Assembly (NCBI RefSeq): GCF_000001735.4 | Contig: NC_003070.9 | Span: 27,327,971 to 27,391,970 of the forward strand | DNA length: 64,000 nucleotides | Reading direction: 5' to 3' | DNA from: Arabidopsis thaliana | Lineage: Eukaryota; Streptophyta; Magnoliopsida; Brassicales; Brassicaceae | Shown here: positions 1 through 11,331 of the stretch, piece by piece | How the letters are laid out: each line of letters begins with the position of its first letter | Numbering within the stretch: the first letter of the stretch is position 1 | Program-made: the position numbers and the translations under genes | The notes under the pieces: model-generated | What the model saw: the letters and a program-made list of their open reading frames with translations, nothing else | Databases searched by the model: none | What the model was told of the DNA's origin: nothing

Positions 1-1497
1 ATGACCAGGGAACTGTGTGGTCAAGAGCATCGGAATTAGTTCACTCAAACACCCAGATCCTGTTTTCATGGCCTCCTCGGTCATAGACTCTCCGAATGAA
101 TACAAAAGCGAGAGCGCAGCTTCCACTTCTTCAACATTGCTCTCCGATGAAGATTCAACAGCATTTGCTAGTGAGTTACGAATGAAATGCTGAGTAACTT
201 CAGGAGCAACACGGCCCACTGTACGTAATAAGACAAAGAGATCTTTTCTAAACTCGGACATTCTATCTTCCTCCTCCAATCCAGTTTTATCCAGTGAATT
301 AAGGTTATTACGATACATAGGATCATAGCAAATCTGAATTCTTATCACTTCGAGAATCTGTGTAATGTGGAGCAGCTGCTTCTCCTTCAATGCAGGGAGG
401 CCTTTGAGAGTGGAAACATAACCCAGGAGAAACTGGACGATGCTAAAAGTAGAATCCACCTCACACTTCTGCATGACATAAAAAACTGATGGCAGAACTT
501 CGTTCAGCAAATCCATGGAGACTGCCTTGGTGTCCTCTGAGTTCAAACGCTTATGGCATTCTAGAACCTCAACAGCATAGCCAGTAAGCAAAGCAGATAC
601 TTTTGATACCAAATCGGAATCAACATCTCCGGATACTAAACCAAAAACACGACTGATTTGAAGGGTCTGCAAAAGGGGCAGTTTTGACTGGGGATCCATC
701 CGCTTAGAAACCATGGCTAAGACACACCCAGCTGCTGCACCGCGGACTTGTTCAGACAATCCATCAGACAAAATCAATTCAAACAGCAGTGGAACAAATG
801 CATCATTGGCAACCAAACCAATGTCAATCCAAGATACAAATCTTCTCATGCAATCTAACACAGTAGCAGAAAGATCAGGATCGGAATTCTTGTACATCGA
901 TACAATGTCATACCATGCTCTGGCTATCTGAGGGACACATTGTTGCCTCATTGCATCCTTGACTCGAGCAGCAACAGATATCTCTTCTGGTGTCCGGGGG
1001 TAATCCAAGCTAATCAACTCATCGTCCAAGGCATTCAAAACCCGACAAAACATGTCGATCACAACAGCACCTTTGCACAAATGAAGCATGAAATCAAGAA
1101 ACACCGAGGACCAAATCAAAGGGTACTCATAATAGATCAAAGTAGCCAAAACCTGTGCAAGCTTGTTTTTAACAAAAGGAGGTCCTTCCACAACTCTACC
1201 AGCATTCTCATTATCAATAACCTCCAAACAAGCCATTGAAAACACTGATTTCCTCACATAACTCTGCTCATCCAAGCTCATAGATCCATATTTAACCCTT
1301 AAAACATCCTGAAGCGTTTGCAAACACCAGAACTGAACTTGGACAAGCTTAGAAAACCATAACTTCTCAATACATATACTACAAATAGAAGGAGTCTCTT
1401 TGATTTGCTGACAATAAGTAACAGCTTGAGACTTTAAAGCCGAATCAACAGCACCAGTTTCAAAGCTAATTACTATTGCCTGTTCAAGGTCATCCAT
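1..1497 (-). CDS. PSD: PAUSED, exportin-t (tRNA export karyopherin), N-terminal half
   Basis: Single open exon on the minus strand running off the left window edge: 499 codons from the ATG at 1497, beginning MDDLEQAIVISFETGAV. I recognise this as Arabidopsis PAUSED (AT1G72560), the orthologue of yeast Los1 and human exportin-t, which carries mature tRNA out of the nucleus with Ran-GTP. The family is about 990 residues of HEAT-like helices, so roughly half is present. The stretch is helical and Leu-rich, as expected for the importin-beta N-terminal and XPO1-like regions. A 5'UTR intron is likely at about 1555-1698 (donor CTG|GTAAGC, acceptor CCAG|GACTGG). No frame break was seen. The remainder lies outside the window. 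Confidence 0.93.
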   Translation of the reverse strand, partial: MDDLEQAIVISFETGAVDSALKSQAVTYCQQIKETPSICSICIEKLWFSKLVQVQFWCLQTLQDVLRVKYGSMSLDEQSYVRKSVFSMACLEVIDNENAGRVVEGPPFVKNKLAQVLATLIYYEYPLIWSSVFLDFMLHLCKGAVVIDMFCRVLNALDDELISLDYPRTPEEISVAARVKDAMRQQCVPQIARAWYDIVSMYKNSDPDLSATVLDCMRRFVSWIDIGLVANDAFVPLLFELILSDGLSEQVRGAAAGCVLAMVSKRMDPQSKLPLLQTLQISRVFGLVSGDVDSDLVSKVSALLTGYAVEVLECHKRLNSEDTKAVSMDLLNEVLPSVFYVMQKCEVDSTFSIVQFLLGYVSTLKGLPALKEKQLLHITQILEVIRIQICYDPMYRNNLNSLDKTGLEEEDRMSEFRKDLFVLLRTVGRVAPEVTQHFIRNSLANAVESSSESNVEEVEAALSLLYSFGESMTEEAMKTGSGCLSELIPMLLTTQFPGH

Positions 1498-1521
1498 TGT
1501 GTTAACTTAACCCCACTACAA

Positions 1522-1530
1522 AAACCCTAA
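1522..1530 (+). promoter_or_regulatory. Telobox in the PSD 5'UTR
   Basis: AAACCCTAA, a telo-box, lies 25 nt upstream of the PSD start codon. A related AAACCCTAG is at 1774-1782. Teloboxes are common near the start of plant translation-related and growth-related genes. TRB-type Myb proteins, one of which is encoded in this window, bind them. Function here is inferred. Confidence 0.5.
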
Positions 1531-1899
1531 AAACCGAGATTTCAAAATCCAGTCCTGGTTTGTTGCATACAAGTCAAACAATGCCTTGAATTAGTATCGT
1601 CAGCTAGCTTCTCTCCTTCACTGTTCTCTTCCCTTATCAGATTTTGATGCGAAGAAGAAAAAGACGAAACTTTTAGTGGGTTTCGCTTGAGAGCTTACCA
1701 GAAAGTAAGGATCGTGGCGATTTTAGCGATCGGATTTATGAGAGTGGGAGATATAGTAGAAAAGGGATTATGGAAACCCTAGTTTGGGTTTCTCTTTGAA
1801 TTCAAAGAATACTTTTTTTTGGTGAGTTTCTAGAAAATTTCCCTTACGGATTTATAAATATGAGGAAAATTGTGAGACTGGAGAGAAGACGGAGCTGTA

Positions 1900-3410
1900 G
1901 GGTTTTTTTTTTTTTATACACAGATTTTTATTAGCTTGCAGAATATTTTCCCAGAGAACTATAAATATTATTGCCAGCGAATTGAAAATTAACCGTCATC
2001 TGAATTCAGTAAATCAGCCCATGGGCTTGAATCTCTCTCACCTTAGGCCTTAGGTGTTGCATACTGATAGATTAAGATAGACATGTATAAATGTTTTGTG
2101 AGTTAGCAAATATAATGGTGTTTTTTCACTTTCTTAATCTAATGTTTTATAAAACAAATTGTCACATTAATACATATAACTAAACTACTTACTGTGAAAT
2201 TATTCATGGAGACAACTTCTGTAGCTAAGACCTCTCGATTTTTATTTTGTATACTACAAACTAGGTAATTGTAAGAAAAGGTTTGTTCTGTAATGGCATT
2301 GTCGATTACCTCGTAGAAGAGGTTGGAATATTTCCGATGCCCGTAGCAAGATATAAAATCACAAATTCATTTTTCAGTTGTTAAAGAAAACAATTGTGGC
2401 TTTTTGTGTAGAACGACATTTCGTTATGTGGGTGGCGAGTATGGACAAACTACCCACTAAGTCTTGGTTAACAGCTTGGAACACAATTTCATTTTCTATC
2501 TATAAGCAACATATGCAATATAATCAACCAAATAAGAGAGATCACTTATTCTTTTGTTCTATCATATTTTGTGTGTCTGTTTTCAAAGGTTATACCGTCA
2601 CATTATCCGCTTCTCACACTTGAGGCAAATTTTATGAGTTAGATAGCATATTGCCAAACACTCCAGCTATATATATCTTTTATCTTTTAGATTGATCTTT
2701 GTCTAATCTGCGAAAACAGCAAGATCATTTCAGGCTTCTCCATCACAGTTAGAATCATTTTCAAACGGATCGATTGAATGAGCAATCAAAAACACATTTT
2801 TATCGTCTAAGGAGAAATTTCCTTGCAATACTACTAATTTTAGTACAAATTTTGTTTACTTTTAAATTATGTAATGTTCTTTAAGTTTATTAAAAAATAT
2901 CCCAAATTATATCGAAAGAAAGACATTAATAAAAGAAATGTATTATTGTCTAATTAACATATTTCGAAAGAAACAAAATACTGACTTTTTTAAGCGCTAC
3001 TGTGTGCTTTTTTTACGGAAAAGTTAATCAAATACCAAAGAACGAAAATTTTCATTGTAGTGTGTCATGTGTATCTCCCATATATATATACGTATACATC
3101 GAAAAGATCCGAGGGAGAGTGGGCACAAAACTCTAGAAGTCAGATGCAAGTGTGTGTGAAAGAGAATGTGAAAGAGTGAGGGAGAGAGAAACTTCCTCTT
3201 CCTTTCTTTCATGCTTACGACAAAACTTCACCGCCACCTGTTTTGTCTCAAATCTTTTTTCCACCTTTTTAATTATATAATTTATTAAATGTTTTAGACT
3301 TATGAAAAATATTAATGTATATTCGCACGTATGAGACTACAAATCATATAAAACGAAACCCTATACATATAAACTAAGAGCGAGAAAGACAGCTAGAGAG
3401 AGAGAGAGAG
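1900..3410. other. Intergenic region between divergent PSD and AIL1
   Basis: AT-rich spacer. It has a palindromic AGCCCATGGGCT near 2016-2027, and a TATA-like CATATAAAA about 65 bp before the AIL1 ATG. A GA-rich run sits directly before the AIL1 start. No conserved coding region was seen; the short reading frames here have no recognisable content. Confidence 0.6.
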
Positions 3411-5728
3411 ATGAAGAAATGGTTGGGATTTTCATTGACACCTCCTTTGAGAATCTGCAATAGTGAAGAAGAAGAACTTAGGCATGACGGTTCCGATGGT
3501 ACTCTCTTCTTCACACATCATCCCCCTGGTATATATATGTTGTTGGTGTGGCCACTATTAATATTCTTAATTTGATTTCTATTTTATGTGTAGTTTGGAG
3601 ATATGATATTAACTTTGATCATCATCATCATGATGAAGACGTTCCAAAGGTGGAAGATCTCCTCTCAAACTCTCATCAAACCGAGTATCCTATAAACCAT
3701 AACCAAACCAATGTCAACTGCACCACTGTGGTTAACAGGTTAAACCCACCCGGTTACCTTCTCCACGACCAAACCGTAGTTACACCACATTACCCGAACC
3801 TAGATCCGAACCTTAGCAATGATTATGGAGGTTTTGAGAGGGTCGGTTCGGTCTCGGTTTTCAAATCTTGGTTAGAGCAAGGCACTCCAGCATTCCCACT
3901 CTCGAGTCATTACGTTACTGAAGAGGCTGGTACGAGCAATAATATTAGTCATTTTAGTAACGAAGAGACTGGTTATAACACCAATGGCTCAATGCTATCA
4001 TTGGCTTTGAGCCATGGGGCTTGTTCTGATTTGATCAACGAATCGAATGTATCCGCACGGGTCGAAGAACCGGTTAAGGTAGATGAGAAGCGGAAGAGAT
4101 TGGTTGTTAAACCTCAGGTAAAGGAATCCGTTCCTCGGAAGTCGGTTGATAGTTATGGACAAAGAACTTCTCAGTATCGTGGAGTTACAAGGTACGTACG
4201 TTATTAAATAATGACGTCTCAAACATTTGTTTTGGTTTAAATGATGTCTCAAACTTACACGTAAGAAAAATGTGAATGCCACAATTATGTTACTTATGTA
4301 TATTTGTCATTTTATTTTGTAGATTATGTATAATTGTGTCGACACATATTTATGTTGTGCGTGTATACAGGCATAGATGGACAGGGAGATATGAAGCTCA
4401 CTTATGGGATAATAGCTGTAAGAAGGAGGGACAGACAAGGAGAGGAAGACAAGGTCAGAAAAAACAAATACAAAATAATTTTCCGATTCAATATGCTATC
4501 ATGCATCAATAATCTTACTAACAATTATTTAATTTTGGCTTCGTATGTACTTTCGAATTCGCTTCTTGATCAATCACAGTGTATCTTGGTAAGCCAGAAC
4601 TTTATTTTACAACCTATTATGCATGAGATCCCTCGTTCATTTCTTGTTGCCCTATTTTTGGCCTTCGAAGTAAAAATTAACCTTGTTACCTTCTGATAAT
4701 TATAGAAAAACATTTAATAGTAGAATTAATACTTACTAAAATAGGAGGGTATGATGAGGAGGAGAAAGCAGCGAGGGCATATGATTTAGCGGCTCTGAAG
4801 TATTGGGGTCCTACCACTCACTTAAATTTCCCTGTGAGTTTGATCTTTCTGGTCCCGTACCTAGCTCCACTTCTAACTCCTTTATTACATGCAAGTGTGT
4901 TTTATATATGTACACTTATATACATGCAACATAACAGTTTCCATACTTATTTCGATATTTTGGATCTTGAATGTAATCATTTTCCGATTTTATTGACTTG
5001 ATTTTGATGGAACTACATAGATTTGGCTTGTGATATCAGTTCCTTTGACGCTCTTTTATTCAGTTGAGTAATTACGAAAAGGAGATCGAGGAACTCAATA
5101 ACATGAATCGGCAAGAATTTGTTGCCATGTTGAGGAGGTAATTACTCAACAGTGGGTTTGTAATGATATTTATGGACCTTATATAGTCATATGCATTTAA
5201 CCATTAACAAACGCTTTGTAATTACATATCATAATCATAGGAATAGCAGCGGGTTTTCGAGGGGAGCTTCCGTGTATAGAGGAGTTACAAGGTTTGATTT
5301 GGACATATATGTGAAACTTGTATATATTTATATATGTACATGTACATGCATGGAATTAGATCATGATGATCATGCATGTATAACTCATGTAGGCATCATC
5401 AACATGGAAGGTGGCAAGCCAGAATTGGAAGAGTTGCTGGAAACAAGGACTTGTACCTTGGAACATTTAGTATGAACCACTTCTATACATATGGAATTAT
5501 ATCATAGCCTTTGAATTATTAAATATCACATTTTGTAACTATGATGAAGGCACGCAAGAAGAAGCAGCGGAGGCGTACGATATCGCGGCAATTAAATTCA
5601 GAGGCCTAAACGCTGTAACCAATTTCGATATAAATAGATATGACGTGAAGAGGATATGTTCAAGCTCAACGATTGTTGATAGCGACCAGGCCAAACATTC
5701 TCCCACCAGCTCTGGCGCCGGCCACTAA
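3411..5728 (+). CDS. AIL1: AINTEGUMENTA-like 1, double-AP2-domain transcription factor
   Basis: Nine exons, all phase-consistent: 3411-3498, 3594-4191, 4371-4453, 4580-4588, 4745-4833, 5064-5137, 5241-5291, 5393-5469, 5550-5728. Together they give 415 aa, the length I recall for AIL1 (AT1G72570). The N-terminal 220 residues are low-complexity and include [11 protein letters not shown]2 repeat 1 starts at [14 protein letters not shown] (about residue 221) and repeat 2 at [14 protein letters not shown] (about 325), joined by the short linker typical of the ANT clade. Exon 4 is a 9-nt microexon giving V-Y-L. ANT/AIL proteins are nuclear DNA-binding factors in meristem and floral primordium growth. 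The start is the first ATG after a GA-rich leader and begins [12 protein letters not shown], which is conserved in the subfamily. Confidence 0.95.
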
Positions 5729-6435
5729 CCGACACCGTAAACTCCTCGCCGGAGAGACTATTCCCACGTACGGTTGGTTTGAGGAAATAAGTTCGTCCAG
5801 TCTGTTTAATCATTTATGGTTTAATAAACATATATTCCTAAGTAATTGAGGCCGGTCTACATATATACAACTTTTTTAGCAAATTAAGTTATCAGAATCC
5901 ACTATATATTATTCTCTATGATATACTTTGATTAAATTTCGTTTTTATTTTTAATTGAAAAAAGTTAATGCATTCATTATTTACAGGATCCATAACATAA
6001 GTGTTAATTAATTAGTATATATTAACTGCACCAAGTTGAGGAGAGGCGATTCCTCAATTTGTGTGCCTTCTTCTGTCGTGGTCGTACTTTAAGGAAAAGC
6101 GTTACAAATTTAAGTGAAACTTATTTAACTCATAATCAAATCCATCCAAGCCTTTGATAGTTTGATTAATTTTGAACCCGTATCGAGCTAATTCCCTCAT
6201 GCCATGGTGAAAATAATTGGTGTCAATGGAAATTTGAAGGTTTCTATGGACTTCTTGAGATAAACTAAAGTAATATCAGATGTTAAAAAAAAAAAAAAAA
6301 CTTTTTATATAATTTTTATTTTATTTATATGCTCGGTTACAAAGCCGGACAAATATCTAGCCGTCAAGAAACAAAAAAAGAACCAACATATGACATATAT
6401 CACCATCATCGTTATTGTTATGATTCAACATTTAA
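5729..6435. other. Convergent 3' spacer after AIL1
   Basis: AT-rich spacer between the 3' ends of AIL1 and the small minus-strand gene. It contains an A-tract at about 6284-6300. I see no gene here. Confidence 0.6.
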
Positions 6436-6732
6436 TTAGGGTATATTCTTGAAATCAACTTCAACTTCAACTAATTCTCTTTCTCCTTCTTTTAGCGGCA
6501 ATGACTGTCCTATCTTTGTCAAACAATTGTTCAGAAGTTTTACACAGTTCATCATCTGATTGAACTTTTCCATTTCTTCGTCACTCAAAAGCGTATCATC
6601 TGTGACTTTTTCCTTCCCCAAATAAGTTTGTTCGAGTTTCTTTAGAACCTCCTCGACATCCTCCACATTCTTTTTAGTTTGTTCAAGGGTCGCCAATTCA
6701 GCGACATCTCTTTGTGATTCATAAGAAGCCAT
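6436..6732 (-). CDS. Small acidic coiled-coil protein, unknown function
   Basis: Single-exon frame of 98 aa beginning MASYESQRDVAELATLEQ. It is rich in Glu, Lys and Leu, with heptad-like spacing over about residues 15-80 (for example VEEVLKKLEQTYLGKEK) and an acidic C-terminus, VEVEVDFKNIP. There is no signal peptide or membrane segment. A TATA-type element (CTATAAATA on the minus strand, near 6822-6832) lies about 95 bp upstream of the ATG, which supports a real transcription unit. It is probably the AT1G72580-type hypothetical gene, but I do not recognise a family. A short helical protein that pairs with a partner is possible; function unknown. Confidence 0.6.
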   Translation of the reverse strand: MASYESQRDVAELATLEQTKKNVEDVEEVLKKLEQTYLGKEKVTDDTLLSDEEMEKFNQMMNCVKLLNNCLTKIGQSLPLKEGERELVEVEVDFKNIP

Positions 6733-7630
6733 TTCTTATATAAAATAAGGTAAAGGAAGAATATGTGTGCGTGATAGAGAGATGATGATAATGGTGGTAA
6801 ATGAGAGTTGAAGAACAAACATATTTATAGTGTGGGGTGGCTTATATTAATAAAAATAACAATTAATATTTGAGATAAGAAGATTTGTTCCCCATAAATT
6901 ATAGATTACCTAATTAATATAGTGTGGTTGAGTAAAGAGGATTGAAATTTTTACATATGAGATTTGTTCCTTTTTCCTAATATTTAATTCTACCATATTT
7001 TCTTCTGTTTAATTTGCAAACACTCATTTTCTTTTTAATATTTAAATGTCATTTTTTTTATTATACCCTCATTTTATGTCCTTTTCATAGGCATTTCTTA
7101 GTATGCATAAAAAGATAAAATGCTTTTAACTTTCTTGCATGTTTAAGCTTTTATATATATAAAAAATTATGCTGACAAATGTATCTCTCGGAATCTGTTT
7201 TGTGTATTCAGTTTCCATTGAATTCAAATTTAACTTTAATCCTCAATTTTGTAGTTACGTTTATACACGTGGTGGTTGCTAAAAAAATGATACTAGCTAG
7301 TGTGTTGTCACCTAATTTAAATCCATTTTTCGTGTTAACGTTTTTATTCTTATCCCTAATTACGTAATTAACAATTTAATATTCATTCATTGACTTTTAA
7401 TTCGAGATTATCAAAATTCACAAGCAATGTTCAGAAAAAACACTGACTTCGCTAATGCATTGCTTCTCAATCAAATTTCTCCAATTTGCACATGATTTTG
7501 CGTCTGTTTCCGGCAAACTTATTATAAAACTTTTCTTCTCCGATTTGGAATCTCTTAATTCATACTTTGATTATTGTACCCTAATTGTGATTTCAAAGAG
7601 AAGAAACACACACACACAAAAAAAAAAAGT
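6733..7630. other. Divergent spacer, small gene to PPRD1
   Basis: AT-rich spacer holding the promoters of the minus-strand small gene and of PPRD1. A CA-rich run, then an A-tract, lies just before the PPRD1 ATG (7606-7628). I see no other gene. Confidence 0.55.
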
Positions 7631-9019
7631 ATGGAGGTAGAGATTGTGTGGTTGGTTAAAGCCGCTTGGATCACCGTTTGGATCGTCTCTATACTTCCTT
7701 TGGTGATTGCTTCAATACCTAGTTCAAAGCTTAACTCTTTTCGTGAACTCGTTTTGAGTTTCGCTGGTAGAGGCAAGATTCTTCACCCATCCTCTCAGGT
7801 ATGCGTAAAAATATTCGAACTTGTTCTGTTTTTGATTGTTGAATGTGGAAAAGGGCTAAAGCATTTTTAAGTAACTCAGATGTGTTATACTCTCTATGTA
7901 GAAGTTTACAGTTCCTCAGAAGTTCTTTGGTCACTTCTATGTTGTCGGAGTGGTGTGGACAACTCTCCTGCTTGCTGCAACTTGGATGTATGCTTGCAAA
8001 ATGGCCGGAGGTTCCCACGTTTTCTCTTTCCATATGACTCATGTTGAGCATCGGTTTAAAGTGGGGCGAGCGGTGTTTCTACTTCTTCTGATGGAGATCC
8101 ATGTCTTGAGACGTGTTATAGAGTCATTCTATGTATTCAAATATAGCACTTCCGCTCGGATGCACATTCTCGCTTATGTTGGCGCATTGTTGTAAGTCTC
8201 ATCTCCTTATATTATACTTTGATTGTCTTTCTGTTTGGCTTTTAATATTGTGTGTGTTTAGTTACTATGTAGCAGCGCCTTTGTCACTCTGCTCCAATAT
8301 TGCTCCAGAGGTAGCAAGATTCGTAGGAAGTCAAGTGGCTGAGTTCATTGCTAGTGGGAAAAGCCATAGTCATGATTTTAATTTGTTATTATCTATAAGT
8401 CCTTTGATGAAGCTTGGATCACTCCAGTGGATTGGTGGAGCCATTTTTCTTTGGGGATGGATACATCAACGTCGCTGTCACGCCATTCTTGTAAGTTCTA
8501 ACAATTAGTTTTTTGCTCATCATTGTGAAATAACAAAACGTACGTTATTGCAGGGATCACTCCGGGAATATCCTAGTCAAGCAAAAGAGTACATAATTCC
8601 ATATGGAGATTGGTTTGAGATGGTCTCATGTCCGCATTTCCTAGCAGAAATCGTAATAAATCCTCCTTAGTAGATAGATATCTTCAACTTCTCCCATTTT
8701 TTTATTTTATTTTAAAATATATTTTCTAATGATATGATGCTCTGAGATTTAGGTTTTATATCTAGGTTTACTTATATCGAGTGGAGGAACAGATATAAGC
8801 ATCTGGTTACTCTTTGGTTTCGTGGTATGGTTCACTCTCTTATTTGCAAAATCCACTAATGAAATGCTTTAATTTGTTTCTCAAGGGTGTTTGTTTTATT
8901 TATTTATTTTGTAGGCTGCTAATCTGACATACGCAGCTGGAGAAACGCACCGTTGGTATCTCCAAAAGTTTGAGAATTATCCGGCTAGTCGGCATGCTAT
9001 TTTCCCTCATGTCTACTAA
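7631..9019 (+). CDS. PPRD1: Polyprenol reductase 1 (steroid 5-alpha-reductase family)
   Basis: Six exons: 7631-7798, 7902-8191, 8262-8490, 8554-8652, 8753-8824, 8915-9019, giving 320 aa. The family (SRD5A3/DFG10) reduces the alpha-isoprene unit of polyprenol to dolichol in the ER, which supplies N-glycosylation. There are several hydrophobic segments, including an N-terminal one over the first 30 residues and others around [10 protein letters not shown] and [14 protein letters not shown]. The C-terminal end has the family pattern: [19 protein letters not shown], then AAGETHRWY, ending FPHVY. Start chosen as the first ATG after the A-tract leader. All introns are GT..AG. I assign AT1G72590/PPRD1 from memory; PPRD2 is a separate locus. 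Confidence 0.92.
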
Positions 9020-10301
9020 ATGGTTAAGAAAAAAAACACAACTTTGGCCAAGTTTATACTGTGGTTGAAGTTTCATATTTGTGTAAATGCTAAATTCTCA
9101 AGAACAAAGATTTTTGGTGCTTTGTTGTGTTATGCATGCTTTGCTCGAAAAAGGGTATCTCGCATATATATATCCCATATATATATATATATGCCTTTTT
9201 ATCAGCTTTCACACTTTCTTTCTTTACACAAAGTCGATTCACAAAAGAAAATCGTAATTCCTCAATGCGACGCAATTTGGGTCACATGCATACATTCAAA
9301 TTAAATCTAGTAGTCTATTATCTATATATACACATGTCTGTGTATGTGAGTACTGACTACTGAGTACATGTATATCAAATTGCGTTAAATGTATATCTTT
9401 TTGATGACGAACGTGTAGCTTTATTAAATCGGCTCCATACCTCACAGATAAATGATTTCATCAGAATCCACTTTACGTGTGTCTCTTCCATCCCAGCACA
9501 TTTCCCTCAATTATTACTGAAAGGTTATTTAAAATAACAGATTTGTGTTGCAAGTGTCATTTATAGCTGTAAAAATTATTTCAAAGCAAAAAATTAATAA
9601 AGAAAGATGTTTTAGAAAAAAGCTACAATTCAACTGTTTAGTTAGGATTTCATCATTTCTTTTCCAGGATATTATAAGAGAATAATATATGTTCATATGA
9701 GAATATTAAGTTTGCTAGACTAATATACAATCACACATTGGATGTTTGTAGCTGGTGTTGTGTGTGTGTGTGTGTTTTTCTTCTTCTGTTCTATAGCTTC
9801 TAGGTATTTTTCATTATTTGTATTCATATATATCTGTCAAAAATCTAACAATGGTATAAAACATAACATTTCTGCTCACATTTTTTTTTTTTTTTACCAA
9901 CTTTAAAACACACAAGTGAAGTAGGAATCTCTCATCTCATCTGCAATCATATAAGATGGGCCTTACAAATAAAATAATATAAAAGAAGAGATCCAAAATG
10001 GGCCTGATAGTAATATCAAAACGCTCTCGTCACTCTTCGTTCCTAATTTAAAACACAAACACACCAGAAACGATCTTTCCTCTCTTCTTCAATTATTTAC
10101 GTTACACCTTCTTCTTCTTCAGATTCGCTTCTCTTTCTTTTCCTCGAAACGATTCAGATTCTTCTCCCACTATACAACTATTGGTTTTTCAGTTACTCAA
10201 ATCGAGAAACCCTAATTTCATAATTCTGAGATTTTGAGCTCATATCCCAAATTTCGAATCTCACTCTGTTTTTTCCTCTGTAATTTCTCAGATTTCTACC
10301 A
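9020..10301. other. Intergenic spacer with simple repeats and site II motifs
   Basis: Contains an AT dinucleotide run (about 9162-9192), a GT dinucleotide run (about 9755-9774) and a T-tract near 9882. Two ATGGGCC site II elements (9956-9962 and 9998-10004) precede the next gene by about 300-350 bp. A telobox AAACCCTAA lies at 10207-10215, about 90 bp before its ATG. No coding sequence was recognised. Confidence 0.6.
9956..10004 (+). promoter_or_regulatory. Paired ATGGGCC (site II) elements
   Basis: Two copies of ATGGGCC, 42 bp apart, upstream of the His/Pro-rich gene. Site II elements are bound by TCP factors in plant growth-related promoters. The motif is seen; binding is inferred. Confidence 0.45.
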
Positions 10302-10709
10302 ATGGAACCTTCATCACAAAGTTCGAGACTTTTTCTTTTCTGCTTCGTCTTCTTCTTCATCTCTGCTTCTATCTTCGTTGACTCAAAATCACAAGATTCT
10401 TCCTCAATTACTCCACCACCACCGCCTCCTCCACCGCCACTATCCTTATCTCCACCGCCGTCTCCTATAACGGCTATTGAGAGTAACAAGGCGATTCACG
10501 AGAAACATCACCACCGAAGAAAGAAATGGAGACAGAGAAGACACCATAAACATCCACCACCGCCTCCTCCGAAGAAGCAGAAGGTGAACACAGGAAAGAC
10601 GGTGGGGCTTTTCTTCGCCGGCGTAGCTGCAGCTTTGCAAGTAGTTGTTGCTGCTTTCTTGATTTTCAAAAGAAGACAGCTTCTTCTTAAGATCAATGAT
10701 AGACACTGA
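10302..10709 (+). CDS. Pro/His-rich single-pass membrane protein (HRGP-like)
   Basis: Single exon of 135 aa. It has a signal peptide (about residues 7-28, FLFCFVFFFISASIFVDS), then two polyproline runs (about 37-45 and 85-90) around a basic His/Arg/Lys stretch (EKHHHRRKKWRQRRHHKH). A C-terminal membrane helix follows (VGLFFAGVAAALQVVVAAFLIF) with a short basic tail. This fits the hydroxyproline-rich glycoprotein group (AT1G72600 by position). If secreted, the proline runs would face the wall; the charged block could bind wall polymers, but this is inference. Function unknown. Start is the only upstream ATG that keeps the signal peptide. Confidence 0.85.
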   Translation: MEPSSQSSRLFLFCFVFFFISASIFVDSKSQDSSSITPPPPPPPPPLSLSPPPSPITAIESNKAIHEKHHHRRKKWRQRRHHKHPPPPPPKKQKVNTGKTVGLFFAGVAAALQVVVAAFLIFKRRQLLLKINDRH

Positions 10710-11331
10710 CAGATTCCAAGCTTGTTGTCACAGAAATCGACATTGTTGAAAAGAGCTTGAAGTTAGAGTTAAGTCAATCTCAATTTTGGTCCTCTTAAAT
10801 CTGTAAATTTATAGTCTTTTGACTTAATTTCAAAATTTGTTCTTTATATCTGAGTTAATCCAATAGAAAAAAAAACACTGAATTTTGGGGATGATTGTTG
10901 ATGCAATAAATAATTACCAGATATAGATCTAAGTTAGCCTACACATGAAGTCTCCTTTTTGTATGGTTCTTTAGAGTTAAATGTCATACATATCATGTAG
11001 AATAATTGCAGAGGACCGATCTAACTTTTATGGAGTTGGGACCACTGGAAACCCATGTGAGAGTCTGGTCCTAAAAGTTAGCTTATGTTTGGAGTTTTTT
11101 TCTAAATTGGAATGTTCACAAATGTCAATGCTTAGTTTTAGCTAATGATATGAACGGTGTGACCAACTCAGGATCTTAATTGAAAAAACTCACATACAAT
11201 GTAACAATTTTGACAGGTTTTGAAGAATTACAAGGCACACAAAACAGAGAAGACAAGAATCAATTAAAGAGAAAAAAAGATGAAGAAACAGGTTTTGGTG
11301 TTTTAGTCAAGGAGTAGTCCTAAGTCTTTTT
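10710..11331. other. Convergent 3' spacer with an imperfect hairpin
   Basis: Spacer between the 3' ends of the Pro/His-rich gene and GER1. It holds an imperfect inverted repeat at 11021-11081. No gene was recognised. Confidence 0.55.
11021..11081. repeat. Imperfect inverted repeat (hairpin)
   Basis: CTAACTTTTA (11021-11030) pairs with TAAAAGTTAG (11072-11081), and inner GGACCA (11039-11044) pairs with TGGTCC (11066-11071). The arms are asymmetric, with 8 extra bases on the left. It could be chance or a short relic. There is no evidence that it is transcribed. Confidence 0.4.

Noticed and set aside
9162-9192. AT dinucleotide run as a possible structural element
   Set aside because: Ordinary microsatellite; nothing else in the spacer supports a role.
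10193-10489. Gly-rich frame antisense to the Pro-rich gene
   Set aside because: The Gly run is the reverse complement of the proline codons.
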